Below, in pieces: positions 29,701-38,106 of a DNA stretch of 64,000 nt; the stretch's first letter is position 1; every line of letters begins with the position of its first letter. Position numbers and translations under genes: made by a program. The DNA is from JAHELQ01 sp964491915 (GTDB lineage: Bacteria > Acidobacteriota > Aminicenantia > UBA2199), in contig CAZBHS010000003.1 of NCBI GenBank assembly GCA_964491915.1, positions 121,352 through 185,351 on the forward strand, written 5' to 3'. The notes below the pieces were generated by a model. The model saw only the letters and a list, made by a program, of their open reading frames with translations. It was not told where the DNA came from and searched no databases.

Positions 29701-32700
29701 TGTGTTTCCCCCAGGCGATGAATGTGAATTCTTTATTGAGAAAGAGGGGCGTCTATCTGGTAACCGGCGGTTTGGGAACGATCGGGTTTATTCTCTCCCA
29801 TCATCTGGCAAAAGAATGGCAAGCGGATCTCATTCTAATTTCCCGCACTCTATCGCCTGCCCGTTTAGAAAAAGTCCGGGAACTAGAGGGTATGGGGGTC
29901 CGGGTCTTCGCAACCACAGCGGATGTGGCGGATGTCCAAGCGCTGGAGGAGGTGGTTTCTCAAGCGGAACAGGAATTGGGACCGATTAGCGGCATTATCC
30001 ACGCCGCCGGTTTTGTGGGCGAAGGTTCTATCAGGACTATCGATCAAATCGATGTTTCCGATTGCCAACAACATTTTGCGCCGAAAATTGACGGAACCAT
30101 GTCGATTCGGCGGTTGGCGGACTCGCGGGATCTGGATTTTTGTCTTCTGACGTCATCTCTGTCTCCGGTTCTGGGAGGAGTTGGATTCGCCGCCTACGCG
30201 GCGTCGAACGCGGTGATGGATCTGATGGCCCATGTGTATGGCAGGGAGTCTCGATGCCATTGGCTGAGTGTGAACTGGGCCGACTGGCGATTCGATACTT
30301 CGCAAGGCGGGGAGGCGAGCTCCTCCATCGGAGGCGAAGGCCTCAAATTGGCGATGGTTCCTGATGAAGGAATCGAAACATTCAAACGTATTCTCTCCCA
30401 TTGTACCGAGCACCAGGTGATTGTATCCGCCGGCGACCTCGAAGCCCGTATCGCCCGGTGGGTGCGCCTGGAGTCTCTGCAACAGGAAGATGATGGGGAT
30501 TCTCGAGATACCAGGCAATACTATGAACGTCCGCCTCTCGCCACTCCATACCGTGCCGCTGATAATGACACGGAGGCATCCCTCGCTTCTATCTGGCGAT
30601 ATTTTTTCGGATTTCGCGATGTGGGAGCGGACGATAATTTTTTCGAATTGGGTGGCGATTCTCTCAGCGCTATTAATATGATTGCCCGCATCCATAAAGA
30701 GATGAACGCTGTGGTGCCGCTGCAAGAATTTTTCAGGCATCCCACGGTCGCCGGTTTGGCGAGTCAATTGACACAGGGCCGGTCTAAGAGGCACACTGGG
30801 ATTTCTCCCTCCGAAAAGAAGGAATACTACTCTCTCAGTTCGGCCCAATTGCGGTTGAACATCTTACAGCAATTGGATCCCAGCGGCACAGGGTACAATC
30901 AGCACCAGGCGGTAAAAGTGGCGGGCGCGTTGGATTTGCCCCGGTTGCGACACGCGTTTTCGGCTCTTATCGAGCGGCATGAGAGTTTGCGAACCTCCAT
31001 TCGCCAATTGGGGGATACGCCGGTTCAGTTCATTCATTCGGTTGTTGATTTTGAAATCGACTTCATAGAGGCCGCAAAGCAGGATGCCGAAGAACTCATC
31101 AAAGAATTTATCCAGCCCTTCGATTTTGAGAGACCGCCGTTTTTCCGGGTGAGGTTGATCCGTTTTACGCCGGATGAGCATGCGTTGGTTCTCGATATGC
31201 ACCACATCATCACCGACGGTATCTCTATCGGCCTCTTCATGAAGGAATTGATGGCTCTCTACCAGGGGGAGGCATTGACGAAGCCCAGAATCCAATACCG
31301 GGATTATTCCGAGTGGCAGCAGAGCGAGGCCAGGAAGCTTGAGATGGAGGCGCAGAAAACCTTCTGGGTGGAGAGCTTTTCAGGCGAACTTCCGGTTTTG
31401 CAATTACCCACGGATTTTCCCAGACCTGTGATGCAGTCATTCGCTGGGCGGGTGATACAATTCCAGCTCAGTGAGAAGCAGAGTAGAGATATTAAAGAGC
31501 TTGCCCAACAAGAGGGTGTGACCTTGTATATGGCAGTTCTCGCGCTGGTGAACATCTGGCTCTCGATATTGAGCGGACAGGAAGATATTGTAGTGGGAAC
31601 CCCGGTTGCGGGCCGCAATCACTCGGACCTCGAACTTGTCATCGGTATGCTTGTCAACACCCTGGCGATGCGCAATTTCCCAAATCGGGATGCGCATGCG
31701 CGTCAATTTATCCGAGATGTGGGGCAGAAGGCGCTTCAGGCATTTGATAACCAGGATCACCAATTTGAAGATCTCATCGAGAGCATTGATTTGCCCCGCG
31801 ACACATCTCGCAATCCTCTATTCGATGTGAAGCTGGTTATCCAAAATGTCGAGCGGGTGAATCTTGAAGTCCCCGGTCTGATGATGACACCTTATGGTAA
31901 TGAGATCACGTCGTCGAAATTCGATCTGGGCCTGGATGTAGAAGATCTGGACGGATCTTTGCGTTTCACTGTAGAATATTGCACCAGCTTGTTTCGCGAT
32001 TCTTCCATCGAACGATTCATCGATTATTTTAAAGAGATTGTCGCGAGCGTTCTTCGCGATCCTGATTCCAGGATCGGCGATCTCACATATTTAAGTGAAA
32101 ATCACAAGCAGAGCATTCTTCATGAATTAAACGATACCGGCCGTGCGTTCGTCGGGGATATCCCCATTCATCATTGGCTGGAGCAGAGCGCCCGGCGCAT
32201 TCCTAACCGGGTGGCGGTTGTGTTCGAAGACCACTCCCTCTCTTATGGTTTTATGACGAAGCAGGCTCGCTTCCTGGCAGCATATCTTCATAATGTGGAG
32301 CGAATAAAAGCGGAGCAGCCCATCGCGCTACTCATGCAGCGCAACATCCGCCTTTTGCCGGCGATATTTGGAGTGTTGATGGCGGGCGGTGTGTATCTCC
32401 CGCTGGATCCCAGCCTCCCGGAGGAACGCAACCGCTTGTTGCTCAGTGACGCCGCAGTGGAGATCTTATTGGCGCAGGAACCCTTCATGCGAATGGCGCA
32501 TCGATTGCGGGAGAAGCTCCAGATGGTTCAAAACGTTCTGCCGATTGAAGCAAACGGTGTGATGCCCTGCGAAGATAACGGGAATCCTGTATCGGAGCCT
32601 ATTGCCTCAGTTGACGCCGGCAATCTCGCCTATATTATTTATACATCCGGTTCAACCGGAACACCCAAAGGGGTGATGATCGAACACCGCCCGGTGATTA

Positions 32701-35393
32701 ACCGCGTCTCCTGGATGCAGCGATTTGCCCCTCTGGATGAGGATGATGTTATCTTGCAGAAGACACCGTTGGTGTTTGACGTGTCCATATGGGAATTGTT
32801 CTGGTGGTCCATGGCCGGCTCGCGGGTTTGTTTGCTTTCCCCGGGCAAAGAAAAGGATCCGGCGGCAATGATCGATACCATCTGCAAAGCGGGTGTCACC
32901 ACCATGCATTTTGTACCGTCTATGATGCAGGCCTTTATGGAATATTGCGAATCCTGTGACGCATTCTCCCGATTGAGCTCTCTTCGACGGGTATTCGCCA
33001 GCGGGGAAGCGTTGAAACCGGTGCATTGCGATAAGTTCCGGCGCTTGTTTACCCATCGTCGCAACACACAATTAATCAATTTATATGGTCCCACCGAAGC
33101 GACTGTGGACGTATCGTTCTTCGATTGTACAGAACCGCATCCCAAAGGGATTGTCCCCATCGGAGCCCCTATCGACAATATCAAACTTCTAGTCATGAAT
33201 TCCGAGTTGCAATTGCAAGGGGTGGGCATACCGGGTGAGCTTTGTATAGCCGGAACCGGCCTTGCAAGAGGATACCTGAACCGCGTGGGGCAAACCAATG
33301 ATTCCTTCCCGGCACATCCTCTTCTTCGGGGAAATCGTATGTACCGTACCGGTGATCTGGCTCGCTTTCTCAGTGATGGAAACATTGAATTCCTGGGCCG
33401 TATCGACCACCAGGTGAAAATCCGGGGTTTCAGAATCGAATTGGGGGAAATCGAACGATGCCTCTCACGATTGGGAGGATTTGAGGAAGCGGTTGTGCTT
33501 CTCAACCAGGATAGCGCCGGAGATCCATTCCTGGCGGCATTTGCCAAAGGGGATCCTATGAAAGATATCTCCGGGATTTTGGATGCTATGAAGCTCGAGC
33601 TTCCATCGTACATGGTGCCGGCTTCCATTGCCCTGTTGGAGGAGATACCTCTCACTGCCAACGGCAAAATTGATCGCAAGGCGCTTCTGGCAGGCGCAAC
33701 CGTCGATGAAGTTGCTCTCAGTGTCGGACCTTTGAACGCGTTGGAACGCGCCCTGGTGGATGTGTGGGCGTCTGTATTGGGCAAAGACCCATCCCAATTC
33801 AGTGTTACCGATAATTTTTTCGCCGCCGGAGGTCATTCTTTAAAAGCCATCACCATGCTTTCCAGGATCCATCGGGAGTTCGATGTAGACATCCCCCTCT
33901 CGATGTTTTTTAAAATCCCCTACATCCAGGGACTTGCATCCTATATCCAGGGAGCGCAAAAGGAACAGTTCACCGCTATTCAGCCGGTTGAAAAAATGGA
34001 TTATTACCACATGTCCTCCGCCCAGAAACGAATCTATTTTCTCCAGCAGGTGGCTCCGGATTCCACCGCATATAACATGCCCGAGACTATCGTGCTTGAA
34101 CAGGAACCTGATTGGGGGCGCCTGCGGTCCGCTTTTTTGGGTTTGATCCGGCGGCATGAAACATTGCGGACATCTTTTCCGGTCATTGCCGGTGATCCTG
34201 TGCAACGAATACACGACGCTATCGGGTTTGAATTGGAGATCCATGACGTGGGAACTCGGCTTCAAGACATGATTCGCCCCTTCGATCTATCAAAAGCTCC
34301 GCTATTGAGGGTGGCGGCCATCAGGATGAAGGCCGGTGGTTTTGTTTTATTGGTGGATCTTCACCATATTGTCTCCGATGGCGTGTCGCATGAAATATTC
34401 GAACGGGATTTCCACACTTTCTACCGGGGCGAATCTCTTCAACCCCTCACGATTCAATACAAGGACTATTGCCAATGGCAACGCGGTAACGCGGAGCTGG
34501 AATCCATCAAACAGCAAGGGGAGTATTGGCTTCGTCGGTTTGCCGGAAGCATTCCTGCGCTAAGGATTCCTACGGATTTCCCGCGGCCGCCGATCCTGGA
34601 TTTCGCAGGCGATAGTGTGCTGTTCGAACTTGATTCGTCGCTAACCGCCTCGCTGAGGCATTTGAATTCAGTCGAGGGCTGCACCATGTTTATGACTCTC
34701 ATTGCGGCGTTCTCAATCGTGCTTGCGAAAATCGGTAGTCAGGAAGATCTGGTGATTGGAACTCCGGTCGCCGGTCGCCAACATAGCGATCTCGAAAATG
34801 TGATGGGCATGTTTGTCAACACATTGGCGATGCGTATCGAGCCTACCGGGGATAAAACACTTCAGAACTTTGTCAGGGATGTGAAGCAGTGCACGATCGA
34901 CGCTTTTGAAAATCAGGATTTTCCTTTCGAAGATTTGGTGGAGCAGGCGAATGTCAAGCGGGATACCAGCCGGAATCCCATCTTTGATGTCATGTTCGCA
35001 TTCCATAACACAAAAGAGTTCCAGCAGGAATTCGCCAATTGGACTCAAGATGGGGAAGAGGATTCGGAACATCATTTCCGCAATGAAACATCTAAATTCG
35101 ATATGACTCTTACCGGTCTTGAAGCCGGTGACTGTCTTTATTTTCGCCTGCAATACAACAACCGCTTGTTTGACAAGCAAACAATCGTTCGCTTCAGTAA
35201 CTACTACAGGAAAGTCCTGGAGGGATTGGCAACGTCTTCAGCGACAACTGTCGGCGAGATTGAACTCATCGACCTGGATACACGGGACCGTCTGCTGACC
35301 GAACTCTCAAAAAATACGAGGGGAGATAAAAGTTCGCGTAAAGGTAGCCGTAATGCCCAGAACCAAACAATGACAGCGGAGTTCGATTTTTAG
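23784..35393 (+). CDS. Hybrid NRPS-PKS half-C-A(Tyr-like)-T-KS-AT-KR-T-C-A(Ser)-T-C
   Basis: 3869 residues. A half condensation lobe (about 1-245, KDYWLEQLSG) precedes an A domain (A3 near 416) with code D-G-T-I-T-A-E-V-V, close to a tyrosine code. T (LGGNSI) is near 805. The PKS module follows: KS with CSTS near 1035, EAHGTGTPIGD and NIGHLD; AT with GYSFGE near 1480; KR with TGGLGTIG near 1993 and YAASN; T (LGGDSL) near 2289. Then C (HHIITDG near 2473), A with the exact serine code D-V-W-H-F-S-L-V-D (A3 near 2953), T (AGGHSL) near 3349, and C (HHIVSDG near 3527). The AT specificity site reads R-A-I-H where malonyl enzymes have HAFH, so the extender unit is uncertain. It ends AEFDF. The KR should leave a beta-hydroxy acyl unit. 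Confidence 0.92.
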   Translation: MIDSGILGLAKFEEAKDYWLEQLSGELCETLLPSVHSSEDSKKVQDAHVRIPAVLSRQLRNMANNQDIGIFVIMLSVFKIWLHALSGTRDSIVISPVLAKSKQQYNQWLVLRDAIEPTLPFKEFLGRVKQTISAAVRYQYYPIEKLLELLHIVNEPSLFRVLFTMNGLHRERGTEDLPDDQTNDLTITLSSDGDTLACNFSFNALAVEEGIWEYWQASFLDILEQTLNNVGVKIEDILWVKHDERVNVLRRFGEADVGAKPSGESNLLHQLLEEQAEAHPRRIALQYIPQSGDSKDISYGRLNYMAANLAAALMNKGVAPGEVVAILLADPIAVIVSIFAVLKAGGAYLPIEPNYPASRIAFMVEDANARLVLIDKEFSLPRIRSEFLFYEDVAGESPDGTTRISNVASTDPAYVIYTSGTTGVPKGVMVEHQSIVPKLMARKEEYQLDENSTALQLFSHAFDGFITSFFTPIAAGSRCILLPQGKTTDIKFVRETIDSWKVTHLICVPPLFAMILEGGAPKALSSLQTVTLAGDRLSRELAQTVASLLPNLELAHEYGVTEASVVSTLLRHQETKPRITIGRPFGDTKLLIVDSGNRSKIVPIGVAGEIVIGGGGLASGYLNRPRLTHERFIAHPVNHGGRVYLTGDLGRFLADGAIEFLGRTDHQVKIRGNRVETGEVESRLRNHESIDDAIVEAVDSGEGQLELCAYIVSSENLDIALLKKYLSNYLPDVMIPSVFVPIDTIPLTATGKIDRVSLPKPKRTRAGIATPFAPPANDTEAAVANVWARVLGIDAIGVTDNIIDLGGNSINIVKITHSLNDELNLSLPVAILFQYPTVRALSRFILSSAVEKEAEPVDMIVSDSRIAVIGMAGRFPGAGDIASFWDNIKNGVESIVFATDDELIEAGLDEEVVNHPDFVACRGGLLEDKEYFDALFFGYTPREAEIMDPQVRLLHEVAWHALEDAGYDSFSYSGAIGIFAGASSNFHWHAVSLMSGKSREIGHFTASQLTDKDFLCTRLAFKLNLGGPAVTVQTSCSTSLVATHMACRSILSGDCSMALAGGVSVSSEEHLGYRYQDGMILSKDGHCRAFDVDASGVVGGEGAGVIVLKSLSAAQDEGDHIHAVILGSAVNNDGSDKAGFTAPGVQGQVRVIKNALRAAAVEPESIGYIEAHGTGTPIGDPIEVESLIQAFSVEKTGYCAIGTVKTNIGHLDTAAGVAGLIKTIMALKHRQLPPSLHYQTANPGIDFKCSPFYVNRQLQAWGEANDVLRAGISSFGIGGTNAHIILEQAPARPLAARANAEPLACVLPISAQSPEALDFATQELAIHIARNPNMRLEDIAFTLQVGRGAKPHRRMVCCRTREEAVHAMTGKEGSRPATFHPLIEDRPLFFLFPGLGSQYRGMGRALALREPIFRTELERCCRECEALGIHIAPEFFDKANTEELDVHDFEIAQAMMFAVQYSLAVLLMEWGIQPQGMIGYSFGEYTAAAVAGVMTPGEAIQLIAARGKLVKQCPEGAMASVPLPVEQARNYLTSSTAIAIDNGSSCVISGPASEIDSIEKKLKSERLFATTIQTARAIHSPMMEPILDEFLAQCKNVSFKSPRIPYISNVTGKWIEGGTVLDPGYWADHLRQTVQFSIGMDNVLEKGDALFLEVGPGTDITALLRRRLPGDAKRFAMNMMRPETNNLDDETYLLNKIGQLWLYGQTIDWRSIFAGRRRNRVSIPGYPFQGQRFWIESSVLDEANHPAARQTDIAKNENIDEWFYWPQWQRTATLPKINANTVRKNRWLVFAEGDSVGLETVLHLRDLGAVVVMVTCGDSYAAVGEHDFTIDPTNKQQYISLFKELSARSLLPDKIIHSFSALRAECGLDLGFYSVLYLAKALAREEGVNEATLFLVTSGAFDMDGGDEINPTNAALLGPAKVIPQEYPHLRTRVVDIETSDPGSLIQECSYDCTDMAVLYRNHRRWRQVIEPVCFPQAMNVNSLLRKRGVYLVTGGLGTIGFILSHHLAKEWQADLILISRTLSPARLEKVRELEGMGVRVFATTADVADVQALEEVVSQAEQELGPISGIIHAAGFVGEGSIRTIDQIDVSDCQQHFAPKIDGTMSIRRLADSRDLDFCLLTSSLSPVLGGVGFAAYAASNAVMDLMAHVYGRESRCHWLSVNWADWRFDTSQGGEASSSIGGEGLKLAMVPDEGIETFKRILSHCTEHQVIVSAGDLEARIARWVRLESLQQEDDGDSRDTRQYYERPPLATPYRAADNDTEASLASIWRYFFGFRDVGADDNFFELGGDSLSAINMIARIHKEMNAVVPLQEFFRHPTVAGLASQLTQGRSKRHTGISPSEKKEYYSLSSAQLRLNILQQLDPSGTGYNQHQAVKVAGALDLPRLRHAFSALIERHESLRTSIRQLGDTPVQFIHSVVDFEIDFIEAAKQDAEELIKEFIQPFDFERPPFFRVRLIRFTPDEHALVLDMHHIITDGISIGLFMKELMALYQGEALTKPRIQYRDYSEWQQSEARKLEMEAQKTFWVESFSGELPVLQLPTDFPRPVMQSFAGRVIQFQLSEKQSRDIKELAQQEGVTLYMAVLALVNIWLSILSGQEDIVVGTPVAGRNHSDLELVIGMLVNTLAMRNFPNRDAHARQFIRDVGQKALQAFDNQDHQFEDLIESIDLPRDTSRNPLFDVKLVIQNVERVNLEVPGLMMTPYGNEITSSKFDLGLDVEDLDGSLRFTVEYCTSLFRDSSIERFIDYFKEIVASVLRDPDSRIGDLTYLSENHKQSILHELNDTGRAFVGDIPIHHWLEQSARRIPNRVAVVFEDHSLSYGFMTKQARFLAAYLHNVERIKAEQPIALLMQRNIRLLPAIFGVLMAGGVYLPLDPSLPEERNRLLLSDAAVEILLAQEPFMRMAHRLREKLQMVQNVLPIEANGVMPCEDNGNPVSEPIASVDAGNLAYIIYTSGSTGTPKGVMIEHRPVINRVSWMQRFAPLDEDDVILQKTPLVFDVSIWELFWWSMAGSRVCLLSPGKEKDPAAMIDTICKAGVTTMHFVPSMMQAFMEYCESCDAFSRLSSLRRVFASGEALKPVHCDKFRRLFTHRRNTQLINLYGPTEATVDVSFFDCTEPHPKGIVPIGAPIDNIKLLVMNSELQLQGVGIPGELCIAGTGLARGYLNRVGQTNDSFPAHPLLRGNRMYRTGDLARFLSDGNIEFLGRIDHQVKIRGFRIELGEIERCLSRLGGFEEAVVLLNQDSAGDPFLAAFAKGDPMKDISGILDAMKLELPSYMVPASIALLEEIPLTANGKIDRKALLAGATVDEVALSVGPLNALERALVDVWASVLGKDPSQFSVTDNFFAAGGHSLKAITMLSRIHREFDVDIPLSMFFKIPYIQGLASYIQGAQKEQFTAIQPVEKMDYYHMSSAQKRIYFLQQVAPDSTAYNMPETIVLEQEPDWGRLRSAFLGLIRRHETLRTSFPVIAGDPVQRIHDAIGFELEIHDVGTRLQDMIRPFDLSKAPLLRVAAIRMKAGGFVLLVDLHHIVSDGVSHEIFERDFHTFYRGESLQPLTIQYKDYCQWQRGNAELESIKQQGEYWLRRFAGSIPALRIPTDFPRPPILDFAGDSVLFELDSSLTASLRHLNSVEGCTMFMTLIAAFSIVLAKIGSQEDLVIGTPVAGRQHSDLENVMGMFVNTLAMRIEPTGDKTLQNFVRDVKQCTIDAFENQDFPFEDLVEQANVKRDTSRNPIFDVMFAFHNTKEFQQEFANWTQDGEEDSEHHFRNETSKFDMTLTGLEAGDCLYFRLQYNNRLFDKQTIVRFSNYYRKVLEGLATSSATTVGEIELIDLDTRDRLLTELSKNTRGDKSSRKGSRNAQNQTMTAEFDF

Positions 35394-35417
35394 TTCCGCT
35401 CTACGAAGGAGTAGCGT

Positions 35418-38084
35418 ATGAATACTTACAATCATGAAATACTACTTCATTCCAGTTTTGTCCGCCAAAAGGATTACTGGTGTGAAAAAATAGCCCCTGA
35501 CACCATGTTGACCACATTTCGGAATGTGGACTTTGCAGACGATCGGGATGAGGAGGGGCGTCCTGAGACGTTGGACATTATATTGAGTGAATCGGTGAAC
35601 GAACGGTTGAGCGGTTTTTCCAGGGGCTCGGACCTATCGTTGTATATTTGTCTGGTCACTGTGTTGAAGGTTTTGATTCACTGCTACACCGGCCAACGGG
35701 ATATTACGGTGATGTCGCCGATTTCGCTTCTCAGTGTTTCGGAAACGACTCTCAACGACAACGTTTGGATCAGAGACCAGTGGGAAGGGGACATTTCATT
35801 TCGCCAATTACTCATGCAGGTAAAGGACTCGGTGATCGAAGCCTACCAAAACCAGGACTACCCGTCGGGGCAGTTGTTGTGGCATATCTTCAAGAAAGAA
35901 GGAGATATCGCGCAGCCAACCTTCACCGATATTTGCTGTCTCCTCGATAGTATCCACAATGGATGCGAGTCCTTGAATGCCAATGAGGGTATCGTTTTTT
36001 GTTTCCATAAAGAAAACGACGCTGTGTCGGGGCATATTTTGTTCGACGCCACCCGCTTGAATCAGGGATGCGTCCAACGGTTGGCCCGCCATTTTTCCGC
36101 GCTGCTGGAATATTTTCTTGAAAACAAAACTGCCTCGGTTGGAGATGCGGGATTCCTTTCGCAAGAGGAGCATCACCAATTGATCAAGGAATTTAACGAG
36201 ACGGCAAGGTCTCTGACCGACTCCGCTACCGTGCTCGACATGTTCCATAGACACGTGGTTGAGAAGCCGGAGGCCCTGGCAGTGTCATCCCCGGCGTTGT
36301 CCTATGAAGAATTGGATCGCCGCTCCATATCTTTTGCCAATACTCTTTCCAGAAAAGGAGTAGGCGTAGGGGATATCGTAGCAGTGATGATGCCCCGCTC
36401 GCTGGAATTTTTAGTGGCGGTATTAGGGATTATGAAGCGCGGAGCCGCGTTTCTGCCTATTGATATCTCATACCCGGTTGAACGGCGGAAATTCATGATT
36501 GTCGATAGTGGGACCCGAATTGTCGTGATACAGGGCGGTCAAACCGGCGAGGGCCAGAAATGGTTGGATCAAACAACAGCTATGATCGTCGAGATGAACC
36601 CGGAAGAACAGGCGGATGGCGAAGACATTGTTCACGAAGGCCCGGCTCCCGGTGATGCCGCCTATGTGATTTTTACCTCCGGCTCCAGCGGGAGGCCGAA
36701 AGGAGCGGTGGTTGAACACCGGAATCTTGTCAATTATATAGCCTGGGCGGCAACGACCTATGTGAGGGATGAGCAGGTACGCTTCCCCCTCTATACATCC
36801 ATTTCCTTCGACTTGACCGTCACGTCTATTTTCACACCGTTGGCCACCGGCAACACGATTGTGCTGTACGGTGAAGGTGAACCGGGATTGCTGATTGATT
36901 GCATCTTTTCCTCCGATGAGGTGGATATAGTAAAATGCACACCATCCCATCTGAAATTGATCAGGGAAAAAGCCGGCTCTATGCCCAACAATGGGAAAAT
37001 ACGCCGTCTGATTGTCGGCGGAGAGCCTCTCAAGGCAAGTCTCGCTTCGGCTATCTCATCCCAGTTCGGAGATAAGATTGAAATCTATAACGAGTACGGG
37101 CCCACAGAGACCACTGTAGGTTGCGTATTGCATCGCTTTCTTCAAGGGACGGATGCCGGCGAATCCGTACCTATCGGAAAACCTGCCGCCAACGTGCAGG
37201 TCTATGTGCTGAATGAGAAACTAAAACCTACGCCTATCGGCGGTATCGGTGAAATATATATATCGGGCGGCGGTGTGGCCCGCGGCTATTTGAACCGGCC
37301 TGAATTGACTGCCGACTGTTTCCTTCCGGATCCTTTTGTTTCTGGAAATGTCATGTACAAATCCGGGGATATGGGACGGTGGTTGCCGAACGGCACTCTA
37401 GAGTTTCTGGGGCGCGGGGACCGCCAATTGAAGATGCGCGGCGTCAGGGTCGAGCTAGGGGAGATCGAGACATTGCTGCGCCGGTCTCCAGGCGTGAAAG
37501 ATGCGGTGGTTATTGGTAGCGAGAGTGATCGCGGAGTGACTCTGGCGGCCTATCTGGTGCCGTTGTCTCCGGAAAATGCCCTCGGGGCCCAGGAGATAAA
37601 AAATTTCCTGGGTGAACGGTTGCCGGCCTATATCGTTCCCTCCCATTATTATATAGTGGACGGAATCCCCCTCACCGCAAACGGAAAAACCGACGGAAAC
37701 GCCCTCCGGGAATCCGGCACCCTGCTTAACCCTGGAGCTCTTTATGTCGCTCCCCGCAATGAAATGGAGCAAGCTCTGGCGGGAATCTGGAAAGAGGTGT
37801 TGGGGCTCGAACAAGTGGGTATCAAAGACAATTTTTTTGAAATCGGCGGGACATCCCTTGATCTTTTAAAAGTGAACCGGTTGTTTAATGAACGCTTCAA
37901 GCGGGATATTCAGGTGGTGACTCTGTTTTCGTATCCGAATATCGACGCTTTCTGCTCATTTTTGCAGGAGGCGGAGCGTGGAAGTTCTCCAACACTGGAT
38001 ATCGCAGGCTTCGAGTCTGCCTCGCAATCACGCGGCAGGTTGGGAAATAGAAAAAAGCGGTTGATTCGCCGCGAAAGTGAATGA
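35418..38084 (+). CDS. NRPS module half-C-A(Asn)-T with basic C-terminus
   Basis: 888 residues behind a GAAGGAG site. It starts with a half condensation lobe (about 1-245, QKDYWCEKI). An uninterrupted A domain follows (A3 TSGSSGRPKG near 420, A5 YGPTE, A8 GRGDRQLKMRGVRVELGEIE, A10 NGKTD), then a T domain (EIGGTSLDLL near 815). The hand-read code D-L-T-K-I-G-E-V-G is the same Asn code as in the interrupted A domain at 17899-23760. It ends in a T domain, so the chain should pass to the KS at 39408. Its last residues are basic (RKKRLIRRE), unlike the acidic aromatic tails of proteins that precede half-C enzymes. The half-C end directly follows a protein ending AEFDF. Confidence 0.92.
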   Translation: MNTYNHEILLHSSFVRQKDYWCEKIAPDTMLTTFRNVDFADDRDEEGRPETLDIILSESVNERLSGFSRGSDLSLYICLVTVLKVLIHCYTGQRDITVMSPISLLSVSETTLNDNVWIRDQWEGDISFRQLLMQVKDSVIEAYQNQDYPSGQLLWHIFKKEGDIAQPTFTDICCLLDSIHNGCESLNANEGIVFCFHKENDAVSGHILFDATRLNQGCVQRLARHFSALLEYFLENKTASVGDAGFLSQEEHHQLIKEFNETARSLTDSATVLDMFHRHVVEKPEALAVSSPALSYEELDRRSISFANTLSRKGVGVGDIVAVMMPRSLEFLVAVLGIMKRGAAFLPIDISYPVERRKFMIVDSGTRIVVIQGGQTGEGQKWLDQTTAMIVEMNPEEQADGEDIVHEGPAPGDAAYVIFTSGSSGRPKGAVVEHRNLVNYIAWAATTYVRDEQVRFPLYTSISFDLTVTSIFTPLATGNTIVLYGEGEPGLLIDCIFSSDEVDIVKCTPSHLKLIREKAGSMPNNGKIRRLIVGGEPLKASLASAISSQFGDKIEIYNEYGPTETTVGCVLHRFLQGTDAGESVPIGKPAANVQVYVLNEKLKPTPIGGIGEIYISGGGVARGYLNRPELTADCFLPDPFVSGNVMYKSGDMGRWLPNGTLEFLGRGDRQLKMRGVRVELGEIETLLRRSPGVKDAVVIGSESDRGVTLAAYLVPLSPENALGAQEIKNFLGERLPAYIVPSHYYIVDGIPLTANGKTDGNALRESGTLLNPGALYVAPRNEMEQALAGIWKEVLGLEQVGIKDNFFEIGGTSLDLLKVNRLFNERFKRDIQVVTLFSYPNIDAFCSFLQEAERGSSPTLDIAGFESASQSRGRLGNRKKRLIRRESE

Positions 38085-38094
38085 AATCAGTTAT

Positions 38095-38100
38095 AAGGAG
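38095..38100 (+). promoter_or_regulatory. Shine-Dalgarno AAGGAG deciding the methyltransferase start
   Basis: AAGGAG lies 6 nt before the ATG at 38107. The longer alternative (GTG at 38077) overlaps the upstream gene and has no comparable site, so 38107 is preferred. Confidence 0.75.
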
Positions 38101-38106
38101 CGATTC

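Noticed and set aside
32639..33784. Long minus-strand frame of 381 codons
   Set aside because: It is antisense to a canonical Ser A domain and T domain; composition is that of a reverse-complement shadow and no motif is seen.
38077..38106. Longer methyltransferase start at GTG 38077
   Set aside because: It overlaps the upstream gene and lacks a ribosome site, whereas ATG 38107 has AAGGAG at 6 nt.
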